A stretch of 64,000 nucleotides of DNA, taken from NCBI RefSeq assembly GCF_038561935.1, contig NZ_CP102770.1, positions 8,060,001-8,124,000 on the forward strand. Direction: 5' to 3'. Position 1 is the stretch's first letter. Each line of letters opens with the position of its first letter. Below the pieces are notes generated by a model. The model was not told the origin of the DNA. It searched no databases and worked only from the letters and a program-made list of their open reading frames with translations. Below, one piece after another: positions 7,994 through 17,974 of the stretch. Source of the stretch: Myxococcus stipitatus. GTDB lineage: Bacteria > Myxococcota > Myxococcia > Myxococcales > Myxococcaceae. The position numbers and the translations under genes are program-made.

Positions 7994-10900
7994 ATGCAGA
8001 CGCGCAAAGTCTCCCTGCTCCCGCTCGTCATCGCGCTGGCCCTGGCGTGTGGCGATGTCAGTCCCCACGAGCCCCAGCCGCCGCCACCGAAGAACGAGGT
8101 CTTCCGCGACATGAGCGCGGAGCGTGCGCGCTTCAAGAACCTCCGGTTGGAGCCCACCGTCTCGGAGTCCCTGCTCGCCACGCCCGCCGAGGTGGCCGCG
8201 GCGCTGGACCTCACCTCGCTCGTCTCCGGGCAGGTGACCTCGCCCGTGCCGCAGGCGGCGGTGGTCGTCTCGCGCTTCGGAGACATCTCACCGCGCAAGG
8301 GCCCGTCCATGCTCGTGCTGAGCACGGGCCATGTCGACGACGCGGTCCGCCTGCCGGAGCCGGGCACCGACTTCGGCACCGTGGGCACGGAGGGAGACGT
8401 CAGCACCGTCCGCGTCACCTTCAACGTCCCTCGGGGCATGACGCGGCTGTCCTTCGACTACCGCTTCCTGAGCGCCGAGTCGCCCGACTTCATCGGCAGC
8501 CAGTACAACGACCAGTTCACCGCGCACGTGACGGACATCCAGGGGACCCGACTGGCGGAGCAGACGTCCGTCAACAGCGCGCACTTCTTCGATGCGTCCG
8601 CGACCCGCGCGGGGAAGACGAAGTTCGACTCGCTGCTCGCGGATGACCCGTCCGGCATCGACAACTTCCCCGCGAACTATCCAGAGGGCATCCAGCTGTT
8701 CCCCGACGCCGGCATCACCGACTTCAAGAGCGTCAACGTCCCCATCTCCGTCCCGCCTCAGGGAGGCCAGGTCACCCTCGTGTTCGAGATTCGCGACCTG
8801 GGAGACGGCATCCTGGACTCCACGGTGGTCATCGACAACGTGGCCTTCGCGAGCCTGGAGCTGATCGACCCGAACCCCATCCTCATCGACACGTTCCTGA
8901 ACCAGGTGGAGACCGACACGCTGCGGCTGTCGACGCTCGGCACGCCCGCACGCTCCGTGGCCGCCGACGGCGTGAGCGCGGTGCTCCTGCGCGCCCGGGT
9001 GACGGGCCCTGGGAACATGACCTTCTCGCTGGGGGCCACGCACAATCCCGCCAACGGTGGACTGGTCCCCATTGGCAGTGTGGCCGCGCCGACCCATACC
9101 ATCGTCACCCGCGTCGAGGAGGTCGCCACGGGGCAGTTCTTCGCGTTCGCGCTCTACCTCCCGCCCGAGGACTTCAAGCGTCCCGGCAACGGGGATGACG
9201 ACATGGCCCGGCAACGCGACGTCGTCCTCGACACGACCTACGCGCCCACGGACGGCGCCGCATTCCCGGACACGCACAAAATCACGGTGGTGCGTCCCCC
9301 CGTGGTGACAGTCCATGACATCTGGTCCGGCTGTGACTTCTGGGGCAACGCGGGCATCTCAGGCAGCAGCCTCCACAACGTGACGTGTGCCGACTACAAG
9401 AGCACGAACTCGGAGAGCATCGACTCACCGGCCAACAGCACGGTGGTCGGCCGGGCCATCCGCACGGCGCTGGTGAAGATGCGCGGCGAGGGTACGGTGG
9501 TAACCCAGGTGGATGTGATTGGCCACGGCATGGGCGGGATCCTGGCCCGCAAGTTCGCCAGCCGAAGCAGCTACAAGAACGCGAACAACTACGGAAAGGG
9601 CGACCTCAACCGGCTCATCCTCTCCAATACGCCCCACGCGGGCACACTCCTGGCGAATGCCCTCACGGAGGTCCGCGCGAACATGAAACTCAAGTACGCG
9701 CCGGAATGGGCCACCTTCAATACGGATCTGCTCAGGGCCTTCGGCTTCTCGCTCGAGGCGGCCGACGGCGTCAGCCCGACGGCCATCGACGACCTGACCA
9801 TCAACAACCCCGCGCTGGCTGCCATCGGCGAAACCCACGTCCCCACCCACGTCCTCGTCTCCGCGAATGGGCAGAACATCGAGCGCAAGTTCGGGCACCC
9901 GGCGCTGCTGGACGCCGTCAAGATGATCTACACGAACATGGAGGAGTACCACCCGCTCACGGATGAGCTGATCGCCCCGGCGACCCACAACCTCATCATG
10001 AAGGCCAACACCGTGCGTCCCCCGACCCAGAACATCCAGCCCAGCAAGGTGTTCTGCGACCAGGACTTCGACATGTTCGCCACCACGAAGGACCAGCAAG
10101 GCAGTGCCTCCGCGTTGGCGACCACGTCGTTCGCGATGACCAACACCACCGCGACACTCAATCACTTCAGGACGCCGACCAACCCAGCGTACTTCCAGCG
10201 CACCGTGGAGCTGCTCAATACCCCCGTCGCGAGCACCGCTTTCGACGCCGTGCTCCTGACCCCCGTCGCCCCCCCGCCCCCGACCTGCAGCGGCGTGTTC
10301 GCTCCGGACGCCCCCGCGTCCGAGCCGTCACGAGCGGCCGTTCCCGACGAGACGAAGGCATGGGAAGAGCCGCTGCTCGCCGGGGGCGTCCGCATCGTCT
10401 CACCCGCCCCGGGCACCCCCGTGAGCCCTGGTGCCACGGTGACGGTGGTGACGGAGGGCACCGATGGCTTCGTTCCCGTCCTCGCGTACGTTTCTGGCGC
10501 GGGCGTGCTGGCGACGATGGATGAGCCTCCCTTCACCACGTCCTTCCGGATTCCCACCGAGGCCATCGGCACGGTGCAGTTGGTGGCCACGGGCATCAAC
10601 GCCCAGAAGCGCATGCGGACATCGGCGCCCGTCTTCCTGCCGGTGGTCTCCTCCGCGAAGCTCAGCGTCATCTCCGTCATCAACGGCGATGGCGTCCTCC
10701 ATGGGGTGGGCTCCACGCTGAACCTGACGGTCAACGGCCACTACGACGACGGCGTCATCCGCAACATCACCGCGCAGACGCTGGGGACCATCTACTCGTC
10801 TTCCAACGACGGTATCGCCACGGTGACGGCTGCGGGAGTGGTGACCGCCACGGGGACGGGAATCGCCACCATCGTCATCCGCAACGGAACGGTGACCACG

Positions 10901-11698
10901 AGCATCTCCGTCACAGTGCTAGAGAAGCCCGTGGCCAACTGCATCCAGGTCCGGCTCAACGACCACAACCTCTTCGTCCTGGAGGACTACCGGGAGGGTA
11001 TCGACGTGGGAGGAAAGGTCGCCGCGGGTGGCACCCTCCAGCTCAAGGACTTCCGGGTGGGCTGGCAGTTGCCAGCGAGCGACCGCGACAACGTCCTGGT
11101 GGCGGGCCAGACCCTGGACCTGAACAACGGCGCCGTCTGGGGTGAGGCACGGTATGGCGGGCAGTACCGTCCCACGGGGAACGTGACCTTCCCGAGGGGC
11201 TCGGTGCGACAGGGCGTCCCCGTCAACTTCACCACCATGGGCACCTCGTTGCGCAGGCTCTCCACGGACCTGGCGGCCCTTCCCCTCCAAGGGACCACCA
11301 CCATCGAGTCGTGGGGCGGAATCACCCTGAGAGGGACCCACCCCCAGACGAATGTCTTCCGAGTGGAGGCCGCCGCCATCCAGAACGCCACGCTGCTGAC
11401 CATCGCCGCTCCCGCCACCTCGACGGTCGTCATCAACGTGCGTGGCACGTCGGTGCGCTTCGCCAACTTCGGCCATGTCTTCGAAGGTGGCATTGACGAG
11501 AACGGTGTCCTCTTCAACCTTCCCGACGCCACCACCCTCACCGCGCTTGACTATGGCTTCTACGGCACCGTCCTTGCGCCCAACGCACACGTCAGCTTCA
11601 ATAACGGGAGCTGGGTCGGCGGCATGTATGCTCGCTCACTGACTGGCAATGCGGTTGGCCATCTCAGCCGTCTGCGGGATACTGACATCTGTCGGTGA
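7994..11698 (+). CDS. Secreted lipase-like alpha/beta-hydrolase fold protein with anchor-L, Big2 and anchor-A domains
   Basis: A 1234-residue exported protein, start ATG 7994 after GGAG; the signal peptide has a possible lipidation Cys19. Domains by eye: a choice-of-anchor-L-like beta domain (about 70-290: VTFNVPRGMTRLSFDYRFLS, then VVIDNVAF); an alpha/beta-hydrolase region (about 435-690) with VDVIGHGMGGILARKF; a Big2 Ig-like domain (about 887-975: SSSNDGIATVTAAGVVTATG); and a choice-of-anchor-A domain at the C-terminus (about 985-1230: FVLEDY, VGGKVAAGG, GTVLAPNAHV). The nucleophile elbow reads G-H-G-M-G-G, so the usual Ser is Gly512 and lipase activity is doubtful. It is more likely a surface or binding protein derived from a lipase. 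A Pro-rich linker lies near residue 758. Confidence 0.82.
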   Translation: MQTRKVSLLPLVIALALACGDVSPHEPQPPPPKNEVFRDMSAERARFKNLRLEPTVSESLLATPAEVAAALDLTSLVSGQVTSPVPQAAVVVSRFGDISPRKGPSMLVLSTGHVDDAVRLPEPGTDFGTVGTEGDVSTVRVTFNVPRGMTRLSFDYRFLSAESPDFIGSQYNDQFTAHVTDIQGTRLAEQTSVNSAHFFDASATRAGKTKFDSLLADDPSGIDNFPANYPEGIQLFPDAGITDFKSVNVPISVPPQGGQVTLVFEIRDLGDGILDSTVVIDNVAFASLELIDPNPILIDTFLNQVETDTLRLSTLGTPARSVAADGVSAVLLRARVTGPGNMTFSLGATHNPANGGLVPIGSVAAPTHTIVTRVEEVATGQFFAFALYLPPEDFKRPGNGDDDMARQRDVVLDTTYAPTDGAAFPDTHKITVVRPPVVTVHDIWSGCDFWGNAGISGSSLHNVTCADYKSTNSESIDSPANSTVVGRAIRTALVKMRGEGTVVTQVDVIGHGMGGILARKFASRSSYKNANNYGKGDLNRLILSNTPHAGTLLANALTEVRANMKLKYAPEWATFNTDLLRAFGFSLEAADGVSPTAIDDLTINNPALAAIGETHVPTHVLVSANGQNIERKFGHPALLDAVKMIYTNMEEYHPLTDELIAPATHNLIMKANTVRPPTQNIQPSKVFCDQDFDMFATTKDQQGSASALATTSFAMTNTTATLNHFRTPTNPAYFQRTVELLNTPVASTAFDAVLLTPVAPPPPTCSGVFAPDAPASEPSRAAVPDETKAWEEPLLAGGVRIVSPAPGTPVSPGATVTVVTEGTDGFVPVLAYVSGAGVLATMDEPPFTTSFRIPTEAIGTVQLVATGINAQKRMRTSAPVFLPVVSSAKLSVISVINGDGVLHGVGSTLNLTVNGHYDDGVIRNITAQTLGTIYSSSNDGIATVTAAGVVTATGTGIATIVIRNGTVTTSISVTVLEKPVANCIQVRLNDHNLFVLEDYREGIDVGGKVAAGGTLQLKDFRVGWQLPASDRDNVLVAGQTLDLNNGAVWGEARYGGQYRPTGNVTFPRGSVRQGVPVNFTTMGTSLRRLSTDLAALPLQGTTTIESWGGITLRGTHPQTNVFRVEAAAIQNATLLTIAAPATSTVVINVRGTSVRFANFGHVFEGGIDENGVLFNLPDATTLTALDYGFYGTVLAPNAHVSFNNGSWVGGMYARSLTGNAVGHLSRLRDTDICR

Positions 11699-11723
11699 AG
11701 GCAGCGGTCCTTTCAAAGGACAG

Positions 11724-14700
11724 ATGCGAACCGTGGGGGGTCAAGTGCCCAAGAGTCCAAGGAGTCGTGGGTCCATCGCAGTGCTGGCCTTGACCCTCTT
11801 CGCCGGGTGCGCAGCGGAATCACCTTCAAGCAGCCCCGCCGACTTGAAAGCACAGGTCGGCGGGGTGGAGGCCCCATCACACTCCGTCACGGTGCTCTCC
11901 CGGGACGCCACCCGAGGTGTTCCCACCCTGGTCCGAGCGCATCGCCAGGGCCAGGGGCAGTCCCTGCAAGCCCATTCCACGCCCGAAGCGGCGGCAAACG
12001 CATACCTCCGGCAACAAGCGGGAGTGTATGGTTTGTCCTCCACGGACTTGGAGACAGTGTATGTCCATCACATCCACGACCTGGGGCACGGCGGCATCAT
12101 CGTGCGCTTCCGCCAGCGCGTGGGCGGACTGGAAGTGGTGCACAGCGAATTGAAGATGCTCCTGAGCCGGAATCTGGAGCTGGTGGCGCTCTCCGGCAAC
12201 CTGCAGGGCGGCGTCGCGCCGGAGCAGCAAGCGGCGCTCGGCGCGACAAGGAAGGCGTTTGCCTATCCTCCCTCCGATGCGGTGCTGAAGGCCCTGGGGG
12301 ACGTCCATGGCGTTTCCCTGGTGGGAACCGTCCAGGCCGTGGCGGGTTTCGACAGCCAGCGGGAGCCGCGCTTCGAGCTGGCCCCAGGCGGAACCATCCA
12401 GCGCGCCGGCATCGCCCTGGTGACGCCCGCCCGAGTCACGGAGAACTACTTCCCCACGCCCAAGGGGCTGGTCCCCGCATACACCGTGGACCTGCTCTCA
12501 TCAAAGGCGGGTGAGGTGTGGCCCCGCGGCCATGTCTATGTCTTGCATGCGAGCACCGGACAGGTGCTCCTGCGAGAGGACCGGACAGCGAATGATGCCT
12601 ATTCCTATCGGGTGTGGGCCGACGCGGTGGACCGGACGCCCTCGGACAATCCCTACATCGACTTCTCGCCGTATCCTGGGACAGCGCCAGGCCAGAGCCC
12701 GGCGGGATTCCTGCCCCCCACCGCCATCACGTGGGAGGGCCGGGTCCACCCCACCAACGGCAGGGTCAGCCCGTGGCTGGACCCAGGCGCGACCGTTACG
12801 TCCGGCAACAATGTCCAGGCCTACGCGGACCACTTCAACCCAGACGGCTATACCGAGGGCCAGGACGTCCGCGCGCAGGTGGCGCCGACCACTCGGGACT
12901 TCCCGCATGTCCATGACCCTCTCGCGGAGCCATTGAGCAGCGCGGCGCAAATCTCCGCCTCCGTGGTGCAACTGTTCTACACGACCAATTGGCTTCACGA
13001 TTACTACTACGACTCTGGCTTCAATGAGCCCGCGGGCAATGCCCAGCAGGTGAACTTCGAAGCAGGCGGGCTGGGGGAAGACCCCGTGCTCGCCGAGGCG
13101 CAGAACCTGGGGCCCGACCCTCAGGCTCGCAACTCCGCCATCGCCTACGTCCCGCGTGACGGCCTGTCGCCCCGCTTGGAGTTCTCACTCTGGAGCGCGA
13201 CGGAAACTCGCACGTTCTCTGTCTCGGGCCGGACGTATGACACGGGCCCGGCGCAGTTTGGCGCCCAGAAGTTCACGGTGCCCTTGCGTCAACTCGTCCT
13301 GGGTCTCGACGGAACGGGCACGACGACCGATGCCTGCGAACCGCTCCAGAACACCGTCACCGACGCCATCGTCCTGGCGGACCGCGGCACCTGCAACATG
13401 AAGCTCAAGGCGGTGAACGCCCAGAGCGCCAACGCCGCGGCGCTCATCATCATCAACAACACCCCTGGGGACCCCGCGCCGCACATGCCCGACGTGGACC
13501 CAGGCCTCACGACCACGCTGCCCGTCCTCTCCGTCTCCTTCGAGGATGGACAGGTCCTCAAGGACCTGCTCGCCCAGGGGTCGCTGTCAGGCACTCTGTC
13601 GCGGTCGGCGTCACCCGAGCGGGACGCCTCGCTCGACAACACCGTCGTGGCCCATGAGTGGGGGCATATCCTCTTCCGTCGACTGGTCGGGTGCTCGTCG
13701 CGGCAGTGCCGCGCCATGAGCGAGGGCTGGAGCGACTTCGTGGCACTGCACATGATGGTCCGCGAGGCAGATGCCTCCAACGGGATGTATGCCATCGGCG
13801 CCTTCGCTGGCGACGCCCTCGGCGACAGTTCCTACTACGGCGTCCGCAGGTCTCCGTACTCGCGCGACTTCACCCGGAATGGCTTCCAGTTCCAGCACAT
13901 CGCCGATGACCAGCCACTCCCCGCGCAGACCCACCTGCGAGATTTCGGGCTGGAGAACTCGGAGATACACAACGCCGGAGAGGTCTGGGCGTCCATGCTC
14001 TTCGAGGCCTACCAATCCCTGCTCGACGACGCCCGAGGAGGCACGCCGCGCATCGGGACGTTCGCAGAAGCCAGACGCCGCATGGCGACCTACGTCGTGG
14101 AGAGCATGTTGATGGCTCCCGACAACGTCACCTTCACCGAGCAACGGGACCTGCTGCTGATGGTGGCCAATGAGCGGGACCCGGCGGACATGCGGGCGCT
14201 GGCCCAGGGCTTCGCCCGGCGAGGCGCGGGGACCTGCGCCGTGTCTCCTCCGCCCGAGTCCAGGACGTTCACCGAAGTCGTCCCGGACGACCGGGCCCGG
14301 TCCGACGTCCGGTTGGAGTCGATTCAGGTGGAGGAACAGGGCCGCTCGTGTGACGCGGATGGAGTGTTGGATGCGCTGGAGACAGGCGTCGTCCGGATTC
14401 AGGTCTACAATCGAGGGCCGCTCGCGTCGACGGATACGCGGGTGAGCATCTCCAGCAACAACCCACGGGTGACCTTCCCCTCCGGGAACACCTTGGCCGT
14501 GGGAAGGGTGCCTCCCTTCGAGCCGCTCACCGTGGAGATTCCCGTGACCCTCTCGGGGAGCCAGGAGGTCTCCGCGGAGGTGGAATACAGGGTCGTGTTG
14601 GAGAGCAGTGACGCGTGTCGGCCGCGCGCGGAGCATTCGACGTCCGTCCTGCTCAACTACGACCTGACTCCCTCGAGGACGGACAGGGCCGACCCGGTGC

Positions 14701-15866
14701 GGACCACCTGGCATCCTCGCGTGCTCCAGGGGCTGGAGGCCCACGGCTGGCGCATCGTCGAGTCACCGCGCATCCCCGGGGAGAAGGTCTGGTATGCGGC
14801 GGAGCCAGTCCCCTTCGCGGACATCGTGCTGGAGACGCCCTCCCTGACCATCCCCTCGGGCACTCCTTTCATCCTGCACTTCGAGCACCGCTTCGAGTTC
14901 GACTTCCGCCAGGAGCCCTCGACGGGAGAACGGACGTACTGGAGCGGCGGCGTCATCGAGTTCACGCGCGACGGAGGAAACACGTGGACCGACGTGTCCA
15001 CGCTGCTCGACCCTGGGTATGCCGAAAAGGTGCTCGACATCCGCACGAGCAACCCCCTGCGGGGCCGGTTCGCATACGCGTCGCGCAATCCGCACTGGCC
15101 CGACAGCGATTCCGTCACCCTGGACTTCGGCATGAACCTGAGCGGAAGCACCGTGAAGCTCCGCTTCCGACTGGGGTCCGATGTGGTCTTTTTCGCCCAC
15201 GGGTGGGAGATCGACAACATCACCGTGGAGGGCACGGCCACCGCGCCCTTCCTGGCGCGCATCGAGGACGCCAGTCCGTGCCACCCCATTGCCCTAGCGG
15301 GCGATGACCAGAGCGTCCTCGAGGGCGCGACGGTCCAACTGGATGGCACGCGGAGTTCGGACCCAGGCGCGGCGCCGCTCACCTATCGCTGGAGGCAGGT
15401 GCCGGATACGTCGGTGAACCTGACCGGCGCGGACACCCCCACGCCCCGCTTCATCGCGCCCGACGTGAGCCAGGACACGGAGCTGGAGTTCGAACTGACC
15501 GTCCACGCCGCGGGCCTCTCTGCGACGGACCGGGTGAAGGTCACCACCCGGCCCAAGGCCCCACAGCCCGACGCGGGGACTCCAGATGCAGGCCACGACG
15601 CGGGGACTCCAGATGCGGGTCACGACGCGGGGGCTCCGGATGCAGGCCGCGACGCGGGCGTTCCGGATGCGGGACCCGACGCGGGCCCTCCCGACGCGGG
15701 CCCGCCCCCGGACGCGGGACCCACGCCCGACGCGGGGCCTGGAGGCGGCCCCGGAGAGCCGGGTGGGTGTGCGTGTGTGGCGACTCGCGGCGACACGAAC
15801 CTGGTCTGGCTCGTGGGACTCGTGGGGTGGGCGCTGATTCGAGGCCGCCGTCGGCGCCGAAGCTGA
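11724..15866 (+). CDS. M36 family (fungalysin) metalloprotease with PA insert, Asp-Ala-Gly-rich linker and MYXO-CTERM tail
   Basis: A 1380-residue secreted protease. ATG 11724 is 25 bp after the previous stop and gives a signal peptide with Cys29 (TLFAGC). A fungalysin propeptide (FTP/PepSY-like, about 80-200) precedes the M36 domain. Zinc motif HEWGH is at 644-648, with the downstream glutamate in SEGWSDF. A PA-like insert (ADRGTCNMKLKAVNAQSANA, LIIINN) lies within it. Beta-rich domains follow, including a PKD-like one near 1195-1275. An Asp-Ala-Gly repeat linker leads to GGCACVA, a hydrophobic helix and RGRRRRRS: the MYXO-CTERM signal processed and anchored by a myxosortase. It is probably surface-displayed. 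Having both an N-terminal Cys and MYXO-CTERM is unusual. Confidence 0.93.
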   Translation: MRTVGGQVPKSPRSRGSIAVLALTLFAGCAAESPSSSPADLKAQVGGVEAPSHSVTVLSRDATRGVPTLVRAHRQGQGQSLQAHSTPEAAANAYLRQQAGVYGLSSTDLETVYVHHIHDLGHGGIIVRFRQRVGGLEVVHSELKMLLSRNLELVALSGNLQGGVAPEQQAALGATRKAFAYPPSDAVLKALGDVHGVSLVGTVQAVAGFDSQREPRFELAPGGTIQRAGIALVTPARVTENYFPTPKGLVPAYTVDLLSSKAGEVWPRGHVYVLHASTGQVLLREDRTANDAYSYRVWADAVDRTPSDNPYIDFSPYPGTAPGQSPAGFLPPTAITWEGRVHPTNGRVSPWLDPGATVTSGNNVQAYADHFNPDGYTEGQDVRAQVAPTTRDFPHVHDPLAEPLSSAAQISASVVQLFYTTNWLHDYYYDSGFNEPAGNAQQVNFEAGGLGEDPVLAEAQNLGPDPQARNSAIAYVPRDGLSPRLEFSLWSATETRTFSVSGRTYDTGPAQFGAQKFTVPLRQLVLGLDGTGTTTDACEPLQNTVTDAIVLADRGTCNMKLKAVNAQSANAAALIIINNTPGDPAPHMPDVDPGLTTTLPVLSVSFEDGQVLKDLLAQGSLSGTLSRSASPERDASLDNTVVAHEWGHILFRRLVGCSSRQCRAMSEGWSDFVALHMMVREADASNGMYAIGAFAGDALGDSSYYGVRRSPYSRDFTRNGFQFQHIADDQPLPAQTHLRDFGLENSEIHNAGEVWASMLFEAYQSLLDDARGGTPRIGTFAEARRRMATYVVESMLMAPDNVTFTEQRDLLLMVANERDPADMRALAQGFARRGAGTCAVSPPPESRTFTEVVPDDRARSDVRLESIQVEEQGRSCDADGVLDALETGVVRIQVYNRGPLASTDTRVSISSNNPRVTFPSGNTLAVGRVPPFEPLTVEIPVTLSGSQEVSAEVEYRVVLESSDACRPRAEHSTSVLLNYDLTPSRTDRADPVRTTWHPRVLQGLEAHGWRIVESPRIPGEKVWYAAEPVPFADIVLETPSLTIPSGTPFILHFEHRFEFDFRQEPSTGERTYWSGGVIEFTRDGGNTWTDVSTLLDPGYAEKVLDIRTSNPLRGRFAYASRNPHWPDSDSVTLDFGMNLSGSTVKLRFRLGSDVVFFAHGWEIDNITVEGTATAPFLARIEDASPCHPIALAGDDQSVLEGATVQLDGTRSSDPGAAPLTYRWRQVPDTSVNLTGADTPTPRFIAPDVSQDTELEFELTVHAAGLSATDRVKVTTRPKAPQPDAGTPDAGHDAGTPDAGHDAGAPDAGRDAGVPDAGPDAGPPDAGPPPDAGPTPDAGPGGGPGEPGGCACVATRGDTNLVWLVGLVGWALIRGRRRRRS
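15564..15739 (+). repeat. Imperfect Pro-Asp-Ala-Gly coding repeat
   Basis: Degenerate tandem repeats encoding about 15 Asp-Ala-Gly units (PDAGTPDAGHDAG type) just before the MYXO-CTERM signal of the M36 protease. At DNA level they are recurring GACGCGGG / GATGCGGG blocks, which could vary in length by slippage. It is likely a flexible cell-wall or surface spacer. Confidence 0.85.
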
Positions 15867-15950
15867 CCGCCGGGCAGGCAGGCGGGGAGAAAATCCCCGG
15901 CCTTGGGTTGGGCAGGGGCGTGGGTGTCCACTACACTCGCGCCCCGCACC

Positions 15951-17129
15951 ATGCGAATCGCCCCCCTCTGCTTGCTGGCCGCCCTGCTGGCCGGCGCCTC
16001 TTCCGAGGCCGCCGTCCGGTACGAAATCAAGAACCGCCGCATCGAGCCGCGCCAGACACTGGCGGGCGCCCTGCATGAGGCCCAGCTGCCGGACACCCAG
16101 GTCACCGCCGTCATCGCGGCCCTGGAGGGCGTGTTCGACTTCCGCAAGTCCCGCGTGGGCGACCAGTTCCGCCTCGTCCTGCGCGACGGCGAGCTGGACT
16201 TCTTCGACTACCGCCAGAGCATGGTCGACGAGTGGCAGGTGCGCCGCGACGGCGAGAAGTACGTGGGCAGCAAGCGCGCCATCGAAGTCGAGAAGCAGGT
16301 GGCCGTCGTCGCGCTGGAAATCCAGACGTCCCTCTACGAGGCCGCCGTCGACGCGGGCGAGGACCCCGCCATCGGCATGGTGCTGGCGGACGTGTTCGCC
16401 TGGGACATCGACTTCTACCGCGACGTGCGCAAGGGCGACACCGCGCGCGCCCTGGTCGAGAAGTTCGTCTCCAAGGGCCGCGTGCTGCGCTACGGCGAGG
16501 TGCTCGCCGCCCAGTACACGGGCGGACTCGTGGGCCCCAAGAAGGTCTTCCGCTACGTGCTGCCGGACGGCCAGCCCAACTACTTCCAGGAGGACGGCGC
16601 CAGCGCGAAGAAGACCTTCCTCAAGAGCCCGCTGAAGTACGCCCACGTCACCAGCAAGTTCGGCTCGCGCTTCCACCCCGTGCTCCAGTACCTGAAGAAC
16701 CACAACGGCGTGGACTACGGGACGCCCATCGGCACGCCCGTGTGGGCCGTGGCGGACGGCACCGTGACGCAGGCGGCGTACTCCGGCGCCGCGGGCAACA
16801 TGGTCGTCCTGCGCCACGCCAACGGCTACGAGACGCAGTACATGCACCTGTCGAAGTTCGGCGAGGGCATCCGCGTGGGCGCGCGCGTCAGCCAGAAGCA
16901 GGTCATCGCCTACTCCGGCAACACCGGCCGCTCCACCGGCCCCCACCTGCACTTCGGCATGAAGCGCGGCGGCGGCTACACCAACCCGCTCAACCAGAAG
17001 TTCCCCCGCGCGGACCCGCTGCCCAAGACGCTGCTGCCGGACTTCCTGGCCAAGGCCCAGGAGCTCGCCGGCCAGTTGGAGGCCGTCTCCGTGGCCGCCG
17101 TCGCGGGCCAGGCTCCGGCGGCGCCCTGA
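15951..17129 (+). CDS. M23 family (LytM-type) metallopeptidase
   Basis: A 392-residue exported peptidase. ATG 15951 gives a clean signal peptide (RIAPLCLLAALLAGASSEAA); the frame is open to 15903 but without one. The N-terminal region (LPDTQVTAVIAALEGVFDF, then VGDQFRLVLRDGELDFFDYR) resembles the OapA/Csd3-type domains before M23 catalytic domains. The LytM core has His251 and Asp255 (HNGVDYG) and HLHF with His332 and His334, so all zinc ligands are present. Such enzymes cut peptidoglycan cross-bridges; the role may be cell-wall growth, sporulation or predation. It starts 84 bp after the M36 gene, separated by a short GGGGA/TCCCC hairpin at 15883-15899, so it may have its own promoter. Confidence 0.93.
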   Translation: MRIAPLCLLAALLAGASSEAAVRYEIKNRRIEPRQTLAGALHEAQLPDTQVTAVIAALEGVFDFRKSRVGDQFRLVLRDGELDFFDYRQSMVDEWQVRRDGEKYVGSKRAIEVEKQVAVVALEIQTSLYEAAVDAGEDPAIGMVLADVFAWDIDFYRDVRKGDTARALVEKFVSKGRVLRYGEVLAAQYTGGLVGPKKVFRYVLPDGQPNYFQEDGASAKKTFLKSPLKYAHVTSKFGSRFHPVLQYLKNHNGVDYGTPIGTPVWAVADGTVTQAAYSGAAGNMVVLRHANGYETQYMHLSKFGEGIRVGARVSQKQVIAYSGNTGRSTGPHLHFGMKRGGGYTNPLNQKFPRADPLPKTLLPDFLAKAQELAGQLEAVSVAAVAGQAPAAP

Positions 17130-17153
17130 GGCGGTAGCGCGGCCCCCGGCGGA

Positions 17154-17744
17154 CTACTCCCAGACGATGTCGTAGTCCGCCGCGAAGAAGCCGCGAGGGG
17201 TTCCCACGACGGTGCCCTTGCACTGGATGGCCTTGAGCGCCTCCTGAAACACCCCCTCGTGGTACTGCACCGGCTGCATGTCCCCGTGGAAGGACAGCCG
17301 CACGTGGCGCTCCGTCACGACGTTGTACTCCCGGCGGCCATAGCTCACGAGCGTGGAGTACGCGGTGGGCGCATTGGACAACATGCGCTTGGGGTCGCCC
17401 TTGCCAATCAGGCGCGTCAGCGTCTGGCCCACGGTGGAGGAGAAGAAGCCCGTGACGGAGGCGGCGCCACACGCTCGCACAGCCTCTTCATGGGTGCCGT
17501 AGTGCCCGGCGGTCACGAGTGCCTCCGACGTGGCATACATCAACCGGATGGCATCCACCGCGGGGTAGGAGAAGAAGTCCACCGGTGAGCGCTTGAAGAA
17601 GGGCTCGCGCAACCTCGAGGCCATGTCCGCCCCCAGCTGTCGCTCCGCCAGGAGCAGCAGCGCATTGAAGATGAGGCCACGGACAGTGTCTTCCGGCCGC
17701 ATCAGCGCGATTCGCTGGTCCAGGTCATTCTGCTCGAAGGCCAT
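17154..17744 (-). CDS. DUF2378 family protein (TIGR02265-type, Myxococcales-specific)
   Basis: A 196-residue protein of the DUF2378 paralogous family, known almost only from myxobacteria and of unknown function. Typical features: an N-terminal DLDQRIALMRPEDTVRG, a central YPAVDAIRLMYATSEAL, and a C-terminal half with RLSFHGDMQPVQYHEG. There is no signal peptide or membrane segment, so it is cytoplasmic. It is convergent with the M23 gene (24-bp gap) and divergent from glycogen phosphorylase. The ATG at 17744 lacks an obvious Shine-Dalgarno match. Family call is confident; function is unknown. Confidence 0.88.
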   Translation of the reverse strand: MAFEQNDLDQRIALMRPEDTVRGLIFNALLLLAERQLGADMASRLREPFFKRSPVDFFSYPAVDAIRLMYATSEALVTAGHYGTHEEAVRACGAASVTGFFSSTVGQTLTRLIGKGDPKRMLSNAPTAYSTLVSYGRREYNVVTERHVRLSFHGDMQPVQYHEGVFQEALKAIQCKGTVVGTPRGFFAADYDIVWE

Positions 17745-17974
17745 GAGCGTTGATTTCTACATGAAACGAGACGCTCCGGGGCGGCCGTTCCGTGCGGGCG
17801 CTGTGGGAAAACGAGCGGACAGGGCCGCGTCGTGCAACGTTCCTGGACGTCTCAGGTCCTTCCCAGGGAGCATCCCTCCCCCTCGCTGGAGGCATGCTTT
17901 CGCGGTTCGGAGCACTCCAGGCTGCGCTACCCTGACACCCCGCATCAGCTTTCCCACTCGACGTCCCACCTCGG

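Noticed and set aside
5983-8439. 818-codon minus-strand frame opposite the Hint lipoprotein
   Set aside because: No domain or ribosome site, crosses an intergenic hairpin, and both plus-strand genes are well supported.
15564-15739. Tandem repeats considered as a CRISPR or minisatellite
   Set aside because: They are in-frame Asp-Ala-Gly codon repeats of a protein linker, with no spacers and no cas genes.
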